A DNA stretch of 64,000 bases from Prostheceraeus crozeri. Lineage: Eukaryota; Platyhelminthes; Polycladida; Euryleptidae. Location of the stretch: positions 1 to 64,000 of the forward strand of contig CAJQUW010016171.1 of assembly GCA_907163375.1 (NCBI GenBank), read 5' to 3'. The translations under genes and the position numbers were made by a program. Of the stretch, positions 34,690 through 45,975 are shown piece by piece; position 1 is the stretch's first letter; every line of letters starts with the position of its first letter. The notes under the pieces were generated by a model. It ran no database searches. It saw nothing but the letters and a program-made list of their open reading frames with translations, and had not been told where the DNA came from.

Positions 34690-36089
34690 CTCATTGACAA
34701 AATTTTTGAAACATTTACTTCTTTAACTTCTTTCATTTTTGACTGGTATATATACATGTATGTATGATACCTTGATAATTTAGTCACAATCTCCACCAAA
34801 TCGCTAGCACAGAAAAACAACGCATGTAGCAGATTCAACTTATATAGCGCGTGTGCCCCCCTCTAGATCCAATACATTCAGTAATCCGAGATGGCATGGA
34901 TTCACAAAGTTTCTGAATGAAGGATGTTTCAAGGAGAAGCCACTGCTCTGTCAGTCTTTCAGAGAGAATCTTCAGGGACACTGGTGGAAGTGAATAGCGG
35001 TCTCTCACTCGCCGCCCAAGCTCGTCCCAGACTTGTTCAATGGGTGACAAGTCAGGTGAGCGTGCAGGCCAGTCAAGGGTTTGAATGTTCAATCTCCTAA
35101 CAGTGGCAATGACAGCCGAGGAGCGATGTGGTCTTGCGTTGTCGTCTTGGAAGACGAGATCCTCCACCCTGACCACTGGGGCAACAACAGGAAGCACAAT
35201 TTTATTGAGATACCTCTCTCCAGTCAACGTGCCTTTGATGATGACTGCTGTCGTTCGTCCGCCATGCCAAATGCCACCCCACAGCATAACACTTCCACCA
35301 CCATATCTGTCGTGTTCTTTAATACAGCATGGGGCAAAGCGTTCACCTGGAAGATGATGCACTCTGACACGACCGTCATTGAAATCCAGAGTGAATCTCG
35401 ATTCATCGGTCCACAAGACTTTCTGCCAGTGATGGTCATTCCATGAGCGATGGGCATCACACCAGGCAACTCGTCTTCTGCGGTGCTCAAAACTCAATGG
35501 AATTAGGACAGCTGGTCGTCACAATTAAATTCCAGCTTCTCGCAATCTTCGGTAAGCCGTTCGAACGCTATAGTCTATATTTGAGGCACTCTTCCAGTGT
35601 ACGACTAGCTTTGGGACTGACACAAATCTATTCCTCTTTGCAGCTAAAACTAGACGTGCGTCTGTCCTTCCTGCAGACTTTCTTGGTCGACCAGATCCCT
35701 TCTTCTTTTTAACATCTCCTTCTGCTTTCCATCGACACCACCACCTCCAAACAACGACTCTCGATAGTTGCAGCTCTTCGGTAACACTCGCACAACTTCT
35801 ACCACAACGAATCATTCCAATAGCCATACCTCTGGCAAACTGATCGTGTGCCATTTTATTTTACAAAAGCTGGATTTCAGTTCACGTTTATGTTCAATTT
35901 GTAAAAGCAATTGTGACAGTTGTATCGATATCAAAATTTGAAATTTGACCACCATAGATCTTTCTCCATTCTCTAATGTGTTGAATGGTAATACATAGAA
36001 AGCGAGATATTGCATCATACCTAAGAAAAAAATGAAACAAACTTCAATTCAAGCCAATGATAGTTTGGTTCATTAATTATGTCAGCGAG
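34690..36089 (-). mobile_element. Tc1-like DNA transposon
   Basis: A 1,400-bp element with ends CTCATTGACAAAATT (left) and, inverted, CTCGCTGACATAATT (right), flanked by TA at 34688-34689 and 36090-36091. It carries a transposase gene on the minus strand. It jumped into the junction between a Penelope (TA)n tail and an older LINE fragment. Confidence 0.88.
34835..35854 (-). pseudogene. Tc1-like DD34E transposase, two in-frame stops
   Basis: Reading leftward from 35854: a helix-turn-helix region (GMIRCGRSCASVTEELQLSR, KKGSGRPRKS), then the DDE domain with LWTDESRF, VFQDDNARPH and SPDLSPIEQVW; 34 residues separate the second aspartate and the glutamate, the Tc1 signature. All three catalytic residues remain. 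Two stop codons lie close together near 35520-35528, between the halves, in the same frame; otherwise the 340-codon gene is continuous. A recently dead, or nearly intact, copy. Confidence 0.9.
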
Positions 36090-36092
36090 TAT

Positions 36093-36760
36093 AGTTTTTC
36101 ATACTCTCTCGTTGTGACCTAGAGTTCCAAACCTACCAATACTTGAAAACGTTGTTGCGTGTTCAGCTAGCACTCCAATTTTTGCATTGAAGTCTCCCAT
36201 CACCATGGTATAGAATGCTTTGTCTTTATCAATCGCTTGTAGAATTGTATCGTAAACTTCCTCAACATCCTCGTCTTCGTAATTTGTCGTGGGCAAATAT
36301 GCCTGTACGATTTTCAGTTCATGTAGTCTATTTATGCGGATCCTTAAACTCGAAACTCTGTCACTTAGGAATTCGAAGCTTGATATTCTGTTGACCATTG
36401 ACCTGTTGACGGTGAACCCGGTTCCACTGCCTCCACGACCATTGTCTTTGGAAATAAACAATGCGCTTTCTGATTTCAAAAACCAACGCCGTATCTTCTC
36501 TTCTTAGTTCCGCTAGACCGATGATATGCCATTTCAGCGTCTTGAGTTCTTCTTCCAGCTCTGAAACTCTGTCTTCTCCATTTAAACTCCTGCTATTGAA
36601 GGTATCTATGTAGATCCGGTGATTCTTAGCACCCTCTGTCCTCCCTATCGGAAGACTGCCGGGAACTGAGGGCCGATTTCGAGGTTGATTCATATAATGT
36701 AGGTTATGAGCATATCCACCACGCTTCCTCATGAAGGGTTGGTGGGGGTTTGGAGTCACA
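36093..36760 (-). pseudogene. RTE-like LINE endonuclease fragment
   Basis: Two overlapping minus-strand frames give the N-terminal part of an APE-type endonuclease: NSRSLNGEDRVSELEEELKT with IIGLAELRRED (about 36600-36490), then GTGFTVNRSMVNRI, LKIVQAYLPTTNYEDEDVEE and YTMVMGDFNAKIGV. The wording resembles RTE-clade nucleases. A frameshift separates the halves near 36450. The fragment stops at the Tc1-like element, and no RT is present. Confidence 0.8.
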
Positions 36761-37158
36761 GTTTTTCTTCTGCTGGGTGTTTTTGCCTAAAAAGAGGGTG
36801 GCTCATAACACCTCCTAAAATGGTGAATTCGTCTCTATTCCTCTAACTTCCTCTAACTTCTAAACTTCCTCTACAACACAGTGAAACGGATATTATTGGA
36901 AAATAACACACGGAACCTTGTGTTTGTGTTCATAGCTAGTGATAAGGTTAAAAATTTGATCCTAGAGCGGAACTGGTGGTCTCTATAACCCCGTAAACTC
37001 AGGTGTCCCATAACACCCCGCTCTCCCCTACTCTTCACAGTAGCACCTCTGTTACACAAGATGTCTTAATTCAATCTATTTTATCAGGCGAACATTATGA
37101 AGTTGCTCACAAGTGCTCATCGGAAAAACAGATCTGTTAATATCAAGCTGTTAATATC
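36761..37158. other. No gene recognised
   Basis: Contains a short duplicated word CTCTAACTTC (36841-36870) and a CCTCTATAAC/CATAACACC motif found twice (36790-36815 and 36985-37018). Nothing coding. Confidence 0.4.
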
Positions 37159-37413
37159 TTAATACCACGTTTCAACAATGCACAAAATGTCAGGTGAAAT
37201 TTCGTTGATCAAAATTTGAATTTCATCGAGTTTATTTTTCATCGAACGGACATTCATAACAGCTACGTGCTGATAGTAGAGCAAGCATTTCTTTCTGTCT
37301 GTTAGAAAAGTTCTAATGGTCTTTTCCTGGAGAAGCAGTAGCAAATAAGATTCTTCTAGAATCGACGAAGCTTGTAGAAATCTTTTTCGAAAATTTTTCA
37401 CCATATTGTCCAT
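37159..37413 (-). pseudogene. LINE endonuclease N-terminal fragment
   Basis: The end of an 84-codon minus frame reads VMNVRSMKNKLDEIQILIN and PDILCIVETWY, the first two blocks of an APE-type LINE nuclease (Jockey/CR1 style). It is cut off directly after ETWY. Nothing else of the element is present. Confidence 0.7.
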
Positions 37414-38459
37414 AGCCTAGTCGTCGACAAAAAGAGAGCCTTTGCGAATGAAAACCCCTTTGAAAACTGATGAACTATATTCCACATGTAAGCCATAAAC
37501 CAGAACCTCATGGGCGACGACCACTCAATTGATCACATTCTCTCAATCTATCTTCTAGGAAGATGCTCAACATCGCACAAAGAGCCGCTGCATGATGCAT
37601 GATGCACTATCTTGCTGGTAAATCCACTGAGTGCTGCTTCAATTTAGAAAGTGTAAAACATAGAGTAATTGGTGTAAAATCACTCTTGATCGCAAGACTT
37701 CACAATTACGATCACAATTACGTGCTGCCCTCAAAAGTGGAAATATTTTATTTCACCTTGTCTTGATGCAGGTCCATGCCCGAACAGTCAGCGTTGATGC
37801 TTTGCCAAGTTTCTCTTTTTGAAATTAGGAGTGTCTTGTGCTCTTAGATGGGCATGATGGCGGTTTATTCTGCTGCTTACACCAAAGAAACACATTAGAA
37901 ATTTTATGCGCAAAGCAATATAACTTTTGTATGCATGCAAGGCAAAGTGGCAATACCCTAAGCTGCTTTCAATGTAAATTTCTATCAATGCTTGATTTAT
38001 TTCGGCTTTGTAGTCATGGAAGTGTCTTTTATCTTGCTCTTCTTCTGTGTTTGAATTCCGAATAATGGGATGTTGGTGATATATTGCAACAGTCTCAGCA
38101 TTTCAGATTTATAATCAAGTCACTCATGTATTTGCTGCCAAATTATTCCCTTTCACCCAGTATGATGATGCTGGTTACATTGTACTGCTGTATTGCACAC
38201 AAGCATTAATTAGAATCATCAAGCTCAAGACTAAGTGTTTGCCAGTATACAGTACGCCTACACAGCTGGATGTTATTTTTTGATAAGATAGCATCTTCCT
38301 TAAGCATACATAGTGCCAATTAGTTGTTTTATGTCGCTAATTGCACACTTAGATCGACTCAAATCAATGTAACCTCAGCATACGTTATCTGACACTTTCT
38401 CATGCTTTCATGTTGTAAAAGAAGAATCAAGTTGTTGATAATTATTGACTCCATCCAAA
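37414..38459. other. Upstream region of the ShKT gene
   Basis: No open gene. The last 80 bases resemble those before 3945, including ATCTGACACTTTCTC (38389 on), and probably hold the 5' UTR and promoter of the host gene. I cannot point to a certain TATA box. Confidence 0.4.
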
Positions 38460-38502
38460 ATGACTCTCTTGAAATTACTTTTCACTGTTATTGCCGCATG
38501 TC
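38460..38502 (+). CDS. ShKT protein gene, exon 1 (signal peptide)
   Basis: Codes MTLLKLLFTVIAAC plus one base, followed by a GTAAGT donor at 38503. Joined to the phase-1 acceptor of the ShKT exon at 48453, the product would begin MTLLKLLFTVIAACLFIHAS, a textbook signal peptide with likely cleavage after the A of SEA, just before QICRD. The paralogous exon at 3945-3984 has the same length class, phase and donor. The intron that follows is about 10 kb and contains a LINE and a 2.8-kb inverted-repeat element. No transcript evidence is available to me. Confidence 0.65.
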
Positions 38503-38801
38503 GTAAGTTTACATAATTTCCATCATTATTTAGTGACTATGCATAATCCAGAGGTGGGCAACCAAGTTGTGATTTTGAAAGGCAGTATTAGGCCTAAATT
38601 TATTTTATTGCTTACTTTTAAGTGTACGCAGGGGTTGCTGTACCGTATACGTGTATACATGTAGTGGTCATACTCATATTACACAGCAAAATTCTACATG
38701 CAAATGTATACAGCAGTATTCAGCGCAGATAATTTGTTAATATTTTGGAATGATAATTTGCATTCTACAACTCAAGCGAGCATTAAAGGGCGAATAGTCC
38801 T

Positions 38802-41800
38802 ATTATTTATTTATTTATTTCGATAAAATGACTACAGCTTTCGCCAGTTACAGTCACTTTTAAAAAAAATTGAAGTTGAAATGAAAATAATATAGTCAGA
38901 GGAATGAATTTTAAAAACAACATCCGCATCATGTAAAACGTGTCTTTATGATGCGCTTGAATCTTGCGTGATTGAAGTCAAATAAGTCGATGTCAGAAAT
39001 GCAGCCGAGCGTCGTGATTGTTCGAGGAATAAAGTCATGCTTCCGAATCAGAAGACCACGGTGCGATTCGTAGGTGAGAACATTGGTATGTCTCGTTCTC
39101 CGATTTGGTAATTTGAAGCTGATGGAGGACACAAGAAAAGGACAATTTACATGACTGTGAAGAACCTTATGTAAAAATATGAAGTCAAAGATGCTTCGTC
39201 TATTCTCCAAAGTCGTAAGTCCAAAAGATTTGCAGTGATCAGCATACAGTTGACTGCTGTACATGATTCTTCTATGAAAACATAATTCTTTAACAAAAAC
39301 CTTTTGAACTCTTTCGATTCTTTCTTTCATATATTTCGCTTCCGGCGACCAAATAGGCGAACAATAGTCCAAAGATGACCGCACAAGCGAATTGTATAAT
39401 TTCTTTAATAGATCCACATCTTTGAAAGGCTTCAACGTTCGCCTTACGAACCCCAGCATTCGAAAAGCCTTTTTGAGTATGTGATTGATGTGAGTCGAAA
39501 AACACATGTTATAAGAAAAATAAACTCCCAGATCTTTCATATGACTCACTCGGCTCAGAATAATGTCACCGATGACATAATCATAGTCCACATTTCGGGA
39601 TCGTTTCAGTGAAAAGTTCAAGAAAAAACATTTGCCAATATTTAATGACATCTTCCACTTGGAGCACCAATGTACTAGACAGTTCAAAGCATTTTGCAGA
39701 TCCTGACAATCACTTTCAGCAGAAACACGCTTAAAAAGCTTCAAGTCGTCAGCAAACATCAACGATTCGCATGAACGAAGAGAAGACGGAATATCATTGA
39801 TAAACATGAGAAATAGGGATGGTCCAAGGATGGACCCTTGGGGGACGCCTGATGTGACGAGAGTCCACTCCGATTCTTGCCCGCAGACGACAACTCGCTG
39901 AAATCTGTCGCGAAGGTAGCTTTCGAACCAGCGTAAACATGACCCAGCAATTCCAAATTGGTTCGATAGCTTCAATAGCAGATAGTTGTGACACACAGAA
40001 TCGAAGGCTTTATTAAAATCCGTGTAAATAGAATGAACCTGGACTCCATCGTCAAGGGCACATGTTATGAATTCTTTGTAACATGTCAAGTTGCTCAAGG
40101 TTGATCTGTTCGGAACGAAGCCATGCTGCTCATTGCATATTAGTTCCTTCAGATGAAAACGAAGGTACTTATTCACAATTCGTTCGAACAGTTTACTTAT
40201 GACAGGTTGTATTGCAATTGGGCGGTAGGATTCCACATTGGTTTTGTCACCCTTCTTTTTGTAAAGAGGAAATACGTTGTTGCGCTTCAACAACTGTGGG
40301 TATTCTCCATTGGATGTAGATATATTGAATATGGTTGCCAAAGGAGCACACAATTGTTCAACGCAACGGATAAGAAAAATTGCTGAAACATTGCCATAAC
40401 CACTAGCTGAGTTCGGGCTTAGTCTCAGGATTTCCCTTTTCATTTCCTCTGGAGAGATTGTGGGCAATTGGAATAAGGGAGCATCGTGGAAGCAACAACT
40501 TGGACGTTCAGCAGTACTGTGAATCGCAAATATAGATTCAAAGTACTTTGCGAAAGCTTGTGCAATGTCATGAAAACCGAAATGTTGATGGCCATTATGG
40601 TTTATAACTTTTGGCAGCGATGATGACGTCCTCTGGGACTTGACATACGTCCAAAATCTTTTTGGGTTATTTTTGATGTCTTCTCCTACATTCTTTACAA
40701 ATTCAGCATGGCGAGAATTTTGCATCAGCTTGACTTCCTTGCGTAATTGGCAAAAGTTCTTGAAAGCATCTGAGGTTTTATCCCTTCCACTCTTGATGAA
40801 TTGCTTTCGAGCTCTTTCCTTCTCCTTAACAAGAGAAATAAGATCACGGTCGTACCAATGAGGGAATTTTGAACTGTTATATTTCACAAGAGGTACACAG
40901 TCAGCTATTATAGCGAATATGACATCATAAAAATTTGATAGAGATTCGTTCACATTATCATAACAAATTAAACTGCTCCAGCAAACTAAAGTAAGCATCT
41001 TTTGAATTATATCAAAGTTAGCCTTTTTGAAGTTGTAGGTACTTCTGTGACATGGATCAGCACTTTTTGTTACCGGAGATTCCACCCTAACATCCAATGC
41101 CTGGTGGGTAGAGGAACATGGATTTGTCGAATGGCTTATCGCAACAGGCTTGCTATTGGTGAGCACAAGATCAAGCGGCTTGTTGTGGCATGAATTCAAG
41201 GCATTGTGCTGCCGCAACTCACAACTGTTCATCATATCCAAGAAACGTGCAGTTTTGCGAGAGACGGAGGATGAATTTACACAGGATGCGTAATTGTTAT
41301 TGTGGTTGATTTCCCAAGCAGCATCAGACATGTTGAAATCGCCTAGGACAATCACAGAATCATGCAATTTAGCAACTGATCGAACTCTTTCCAACGAGAC
41401 CTCCATTTCATCTATTGCAGAAGATGTTGAATCAGGTGGTAAATATACTGTTGCGATAAAGATGCTGCGAGAGGGGTTGTTAATCACTTCCACCCATATA
41501 ATCTCAATTGAGTTAGATTCCAAATCATCACGCCGGACTGCCGATAATTCTTTGCATGTGGCAATTAGTACACCACCACCGTCCTTCTTGCTGCTTGTGT
41601 GATGATCCCGATCTTTACGAAAAATTGTGTAATTTGAATTACATAGAATTTCTCCGTCAAAAATATTGTCATTTAACCATGTCTCTGTGATCGATAGGAC
41701 ATCATATTCTTTTGTAGAAACTGCATCGAAGTGGCTATTGAATTCATGAAGTTTTCCACGGATGCTTGTAGCGTTGAAGTAAAAAAAGCTTAGATCATGC

Positions 41801-41860
41801 TTCCCGTTGGTCATTTCAAAAATAACACGAAATGGTTGTCAATTCACCGGTGAACAAAAA
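38802..41860 (-). mobile_element. LINE with intact ORF2
   Basis: The minus-strand element ends in an AAATA-type repeat tail (38802-38822), has a short 3' UTR and a complete 961-residue ORF2. No ORF1 was seen upstream. Instead a tRNA-like sequence lies 48 bases before the start codon. It may be 5' truncated before ORF1 or a single-ORF type. Confidence 0.85.
38929..41814 (-). CDS. LINE ORF2: APE endonuclease and reverse transcriptase
   Basis: The 961-residue frame is unbroken from its first methionine. Endonuclease: NATSIRGKLHEF, VLSITETWLND, GGGVLIATC, IVLGDFNMSDAAW and KPLDLVLTNS (residues 15-225). Reverse transcriptase: NNVFPLYKKKGDKTNVESYR, EQHGFVPNRSTLSNL, motif A SIYTDFNKAFDSVCHNYLL, motif B TSGVPQGSILGPSLFLMFI, motif C SLMFADDLKLF, thumb HMKDLGVYF (residues 520-770). 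The tail has SLVRSSLDYCSPIWSP. This is a Jockey/CR1-type LINE. All catalytic residues I can recognise are present, so the protein could still be active. Confidence 0.92.
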   Translation of the reverse strand: MTNGKHDLSFFYFNATSIRGKLHEFNSHFDAVSTKEYDVLSITETWLNDNIFDGEILCNSNYTIFRKDRDHHTSSKKDGGGVLIATCKELSAVRRDDLESNSIEIIWVEVINNPSRSIFIATVYLPPDSTSSAIDEMEVSLERVRSVAKLHDSVIVLGDFNMSDAAWEINHNNNYASCVNSSSVSRKTARFLDMMNSCELRQHNALNSCHNKPLDLVLTNSKPVAISHSTNPCSSTHQALDVRVESPVTKSADPCHRSTYNFKKANFDIIQKMLTLVCWSSLICYDNVNESLSNFYDVIFAIIADCVPLVKYNSSKFPHWYDRDLISLVKEKERARKQFIKSGRDKTSDAFKNFCQLRKEVKLMQNSRHAEFVKNVGEDIKNNPKRFWTYVKSQRTSSSLPKVINHNGHQHFGFHDIAQAFAKYFESIFAIHSTAERPSCCFHDAPLFQLPTISPEEMKREILRLSPNSASGYGNVSAIFLIRCVEQLCAPLATIFNISTSNGEYPQLLKRNNVFPLYKKKGDKTNVESYRPIAIQPVISKLFERIVNKYLRFHLKELICNEQHGFVPNRSTLSNLTCYKEFITCALDDGVQVHSIYTDFNKAFDSVCHNYLLLKLSNQFGIAGSCLRWFESYLRDRFQRVVVCGQESEWTLVTSGVPQGSILGPSLFLMFINDIPSSLRSCESLMFADDLKLFKRVSAESDCQDLQNALNCLVHWCSKWKMSLNIGKCFFLNFSLKRSRNVDYDYVIGDIILSRVSHMKDLGVYFSYNMCFSTHINHILKKAFRMLGFVRRTLKPFKDVDLLKKLYNSLVRSSLDYCSPIWSPEAKYMKERIERVQKVFVKELCFHRRIMYSSQLYADHCKSFGLTTLENRRSIFDFIFLHKVLHSHVNCPFLVSSISFKLPNRRTRHTNVLTYESHRGLLIRKHDFIPRTITTLGCISDIDLFDFNHARFKRIIKTRFT

Positions 41861-41861
41861 G

Positions 41862-41941
41862 ACAGGTGCGGATTTGAACCCAGTAACCTCCGATGCAATG
41901 ACCCAGCAGAGAGCTAGACGATACCAATGCACCAGCGGATC
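41862..41941 (-). ncRNA. tRNA-like sequence (A and B boxes), possible SINE or pol III promoter
   Basis: On the minus strand an A box TGGTGCATTGG (41934-41924) and a perfect B box GGTTCAAATCC (41880-41870) stand 43 bases apart, inside a stretch resembling a tRNA (GATCCGC at its 5' end). Stem pairing is too poor for a working tRNA. It ends 48 bases before the LINE start codon on the same strand, so it may be a SINE into which, or next to which, the LINE inserted, or part of the LINE leader. Confidence 0.55.
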
Positions 41942-42099
41942 ACTGCTGCCATGGAGGTGACAAGAATATCTTATTCCTGGAGAGAAGAAGCCGGGTGCAA
42001 TAGCGGCACTCGAAGCCGGAAGTGAATTGATACAAGTATCACAAAAGCACTTATGTCGACTTTTCTGAGCACTGCGATGTCCCACGGAGATGAATTATA

Positions 42100-43109
42100 G
42101 ATCAAAACGTAAATGAAGCGATGAGCCGTCGAATGATACCATTTTCGAATCAGATGACTGGTAGAACAGGAAATAATCCAAGAATGCAGATTTCCAAACA
42201 GGAGCGTATGCACACACAACCGCAAGCAGACAGCGATAGTCTGTTGCAGCAGATCAAAAATGAAAAATCATGGAAGCTTTTCATTAGTGCAAATAAACGG
42301 CAATTTGACTTGTTTGGTGATGTAACTGACATTACCTTATTTCATCGAAAAACAATGGTCTGTAAGTGCAGTGCAATTATTCGCCTGAAAGCCGTGCAAG
42401 ATAAAGTTGATTGTGCTTCAATTGATCATGTTACATGTACCTACGTCACCAAAACATATACTGCTTTCAAAAAACATGCATGGACTCCACAAACGGCAAT
42501 CGTGCGCCAATGCCAATCGAGTACAAAGTACATTGGTGTAGCTGTATACGAATGAAATTCAGGAAGAATATGTGAAAAAAATGTTGGCCTGTCAAAATCA
42601 TACGGTTGGATTCCTTCATAATATGTATCCTAAATTTAAATAATTCGAATACCATGTGACTTACCATAAACTCGCACAGGCACATGATGGTCATTTTTCG
42701 CTTATGTGAGAAGATATTCATTGCGAAAAGAGCATGGCTAGATGATTCGAATGTGAATTTTTGTCCCATCATATTGCTCTTTTAGTTCTTAATAAATGGT
42801 TTCGGAAATTCTAAAGGGGATCCCTCACCCTCAGAAGCATCTCTCAAAGGTCGACGTCGGAGTGAGTCATTTTCACATCACCGATTCAAATATTTCAAAG
42901 GGCCATTTTAGATATGGGAAGTGGTGGTGGAACACCCAATATGTCCCGGCGGACTACCAAGTGGCCCGCGAGCCGCGCATCGCCTACCACATGGATAATC
43001 TAATCAATGTCGTTTTTTGATAAATTATCAGTTTCAGGCCTCTAATCATTTTTATTGCCTTCATGTATTATTTTTTTATTATACCTATATTTGTTTACGG
43101 CGCGAAAAA
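42100..43109. other. No gene recognised
   Basis: Open frames up to 144 residues on the + strand (42121-42555) have no recognisable motif. Confidence 0.35.
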
Positions 43110-43129
43110 CCCGAAGGTATCGTCGGTGT

Positions 43130-43404
43130 ACAGCTCAAACCACGGAACAAAACAAGGACGTCTGCCTACACCCAAGCCAGATTCCAAATGTCTTGTTTGG
43201 GTTGAGTCGAAGTCGGTTGGAGCTCAACCAGGAATTGACGTCATCAAATAACCGAGACATCTTCGTGGTCGCGGTTAAACAATCAGAAACTGGAACATCC
43301 ACGTAGAGCTGAAAGTCATCTGCGTACTGATGGAAGCGTACACCGCGGGAGGAGATGTCTAAGAGCTCGTCAGTGTATAGGTTGAATAACAATGGTAATT
43401 CCAA
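43130..43404 (-). pseudogene. LINE reverse transcriptase fragment
   Basis: The minus frame reads LLFNLYTDELLDISSRGVRF, then HQYADDFQLYVDVP and VNSWLSSNRLRLNPNKTFG: RT motif C with the following CR1-type block. About 90 residues remain, cut on both sides. Confidence 0.8.
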
Positions 43405-43944
43405 TTATGACAAAATTTCTGAATAATTTCGGCACTTGACAATTTCACTCAGTTGATAAGATATTTTCATAAAAGAAAGTTTTCAATCAGTTCAAGAGGA
43501 AAAAAGAAGGATGAATGTCCCACTGATTTATCTCCCCTACGTTCTAAAAATGGCTTAAGGTGTATAGCACGTTTGATTGATCCATAAAGCTGAAGAATAA
43601 TACCTTGAATATAGAAATTTGTGAAATATCATCTCAATATTTCATCAAAATTGGTAAAGAAGTAAAAACGATGTTAAACGTGTACATAGGCCTATATAAA
43701 TGCGCTGCATACACTCCTATTACATTCTATCTACATCAGTAATGAAAAGTCCAGATAATTAATGAATGCTATACCAATGTAAAATTCTAGCAAGCTAGAT
43801 TACAACCCAATAACCTGCCTCTTTTTCTTGTACTCTCTGCGCATAAATGCATGATCTTATCATTTTTGTACATGGGATGAAAGAAAATATCATCATACCA
43901 TTGATTAATTGCGTGTCTTAGCATTAAATATTGTCTTAGCGTGT
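43405..43944. other. No gene recognised
   Basis: AT-rich, nothing supported. A GCGTGTCTTAG word occurs twice near 43912-43947 beside the tRNA-like sequence. Confidence 0.35.
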
Positions 43945-44020
43945 CTTAGGATTTGAATCACCGACCTCTGGCAACCTACCGTATATAGGTCATCGCTCTA
44001 CCAACTGAACTATCAACGCG
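43945..44020 (-). tRNA. Degenerate tRNA-like sequence (pseudo-tRNA or SINE head)
   Basis: The minus strand reads GCGTTGATAGTTCAGTTGGT and AGAGC, a good D arm (GTTC/GAGC) and A box, then a possible anticodon stem, and a B-box-like GATTCAAATCC with three extra bases. Acceptor and T stems do not pair well and no clear anticodon loop with U33 exists. It is most likely a tRNA pseudogene or the head of a tRNA-derived SINE. Confidence 0.5.
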
Positions 44021-45367
44021 ATAGCGAATCAAGAGTTCCCAATTGAAGAACTTGAGCTCTCCCTCAAAACAATCACTGTATCAACTTTAATTGATCTTGA
44101 TATTGATATTTTTCCAACTTGTTTCCTGTGTAACATTATATTCTTTATGTTTTCTCACAATTTCCTTTTTCCGAACACATATTCTAACAAATCTAAGGCT
44201 GATAGCAATCCTTCAACGAAAAAGCAGTCTGCGCCTGTTTCGTTGATATTAAATAATCGCAGTCTTCTTTTTTCCCAAGTGTATTTTGCCCTACATCTCT
44301 GCTGAGATTCAAAATGAAGACACATAGCTGAGATATCGAGGCAATTTTTTGTAGGGCGGATTAAGTAATTAATAGTAGATCTTTGGCATTCTTTTTGCGA
44401 TTAGCTATTTATATGTGGAGTGGGAAGGAAAAGCATGGAACAAACATCATAACACCGGCGTTCTTGAGTGTGGCACCTGAGAGTGGCCTCCCACTTGAAA
44501 CATGTTTGAGAATGATGTGTCACCACTGTTTGTTTGCTCAAAGACTATTGGCAATAATCTATGTTATCCACGACCAACTTGCTGCGTGAAATCCAATATA
44601 CTAAACCATTCCCATGTTTATTTCAGTAGCTTTTATCTGTTTTGATCTGTTTGAAATGCAACAAACACATGCATTGCAGATTTTCAGTTTTGATTTCAGA
44701 ATTATCATTCAACTTGATTGATTATATCAATGTCATTTTGATTTGGGATTACATCGATTGAATTTCAGATGCGGCTGTTTCAAATTTAATCAATCTCACG
44801 AGATCTGATATTGATTTCAGAGATCACATGATATATTCATTTTACTGCACTATTAACAAATATAGCCAATAATAGTAACTTCTGAAATTAACATGGAAAT
44901 GGTGTATGTCTCATGATGTCGGTCAACCAAGTGGTTTGTTTCATTGTGAGGGAAGCCCATAATGGCTAATGTCACCATGCTTTTTCTAACAAGCAAACCA
45001 GACAAGCGCATGATGATGCTCATCGATGGTGGTATGAAAGATATCTCCAACTGAACGGGTTGTATGGTTTTTTGTTAAAAGAGTTTGATAACATCAGACA
45101 TTATGGGCTTTCCTCACAATGAAGCAGACAGCACCTAAAGCTCGTTGCTCCAAACAACCAGAGGCCTGTAGATTAACTAACCAGGTCGATCTATCAGCTG
45201 GTCTGCTTATTAACGCTTTCATGATGTACAGTATATTTCATTATATATTGACTCACATCATTATGAATTGCAAGCAGCAGAACTTCCTACAACGACTGCT
45301 GATATCAATATACGAGAAGCTTGTAGACACCATGTGCAAGTAGACTTATTGATGCTGGACTACTCTA
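44021..45367. other. No gene recognised
   Basis: AT-rich DNA. Open frames at 44383-44589 and 45119-45343 show no motif. Confidence 0.35.
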
Positions 45368-45866
45368 CTGGGTGGAGCATAAAAAATGTGACTAAATTTC
45401 AATGTAGCATAACTTTCTAATCATCCAACAGAAATTAACAAATAAGACCTCGTTTTGAAGCCAATATGCATCTCTATTACCACAATCAGCATTGCAATGT
45501 TTGCATTTCAGGATGAGACCACAATATGCACACAAAGTCAAAGAATTCGAAATCCAAGAAACTAAATGAAAAGAACAACGACTGAATGGAAAAGCTAGCA
45601 TACTTCCAATTCTGTACTTAAACGATGATCATCATGCCGAAGTCTTTCTGTTGCAGATGATCACACAACATCAATTGAGTGATGACTTGATCAACCCTCA
45701 GCAATCACGCCGTGTAACAGAACGCCAAAAGTTTTGTGTTTTCCTGTTTTATTTCTTCCATAGTCTCCACATCTGTTCCACATTTCGTCCAAGTTAGACC
45801 CCAAACATTTTATTTAGAAATATTTCATTATGTGCATGCACCGAGCTGGAAAAATTTTACTGAAAT

Positions 45867-45975
45867 TTTTTAATTCCAATTCCAATTCCAGAGCAGAAAT
45901 TTCAATTCCAACTCCAATTCCAATTCCAGTCGAAACAGTTCAATTCAATTCCAATTCCATAATAAGATTCAATTC
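45867..45975 (+). repeat. AATTCC short tandem repeats, left block
   Basis: Irregular runs of AATTCCAATTCCA separated by 10-20 bases. A mirror block lies at 46967-47057 with the same unit, so a nested insertion (about 45835-47065) bounded by these blocks is likely. A perfect GAGATATTcAATATCTC palindrome lies inside near 46193. Confidence 0.8.

Noticed and set aside
42121-42555. 144-codon plus frame
   Set aside because: Long by chance in this region; low-complexity-free but without any recognisable domain, splice signal or paralogue.
43945-44020. Functional tRNA gene
   Set aside because: Acceptor and T stems do not pair, and no clear anticodon loop with U33 exists.
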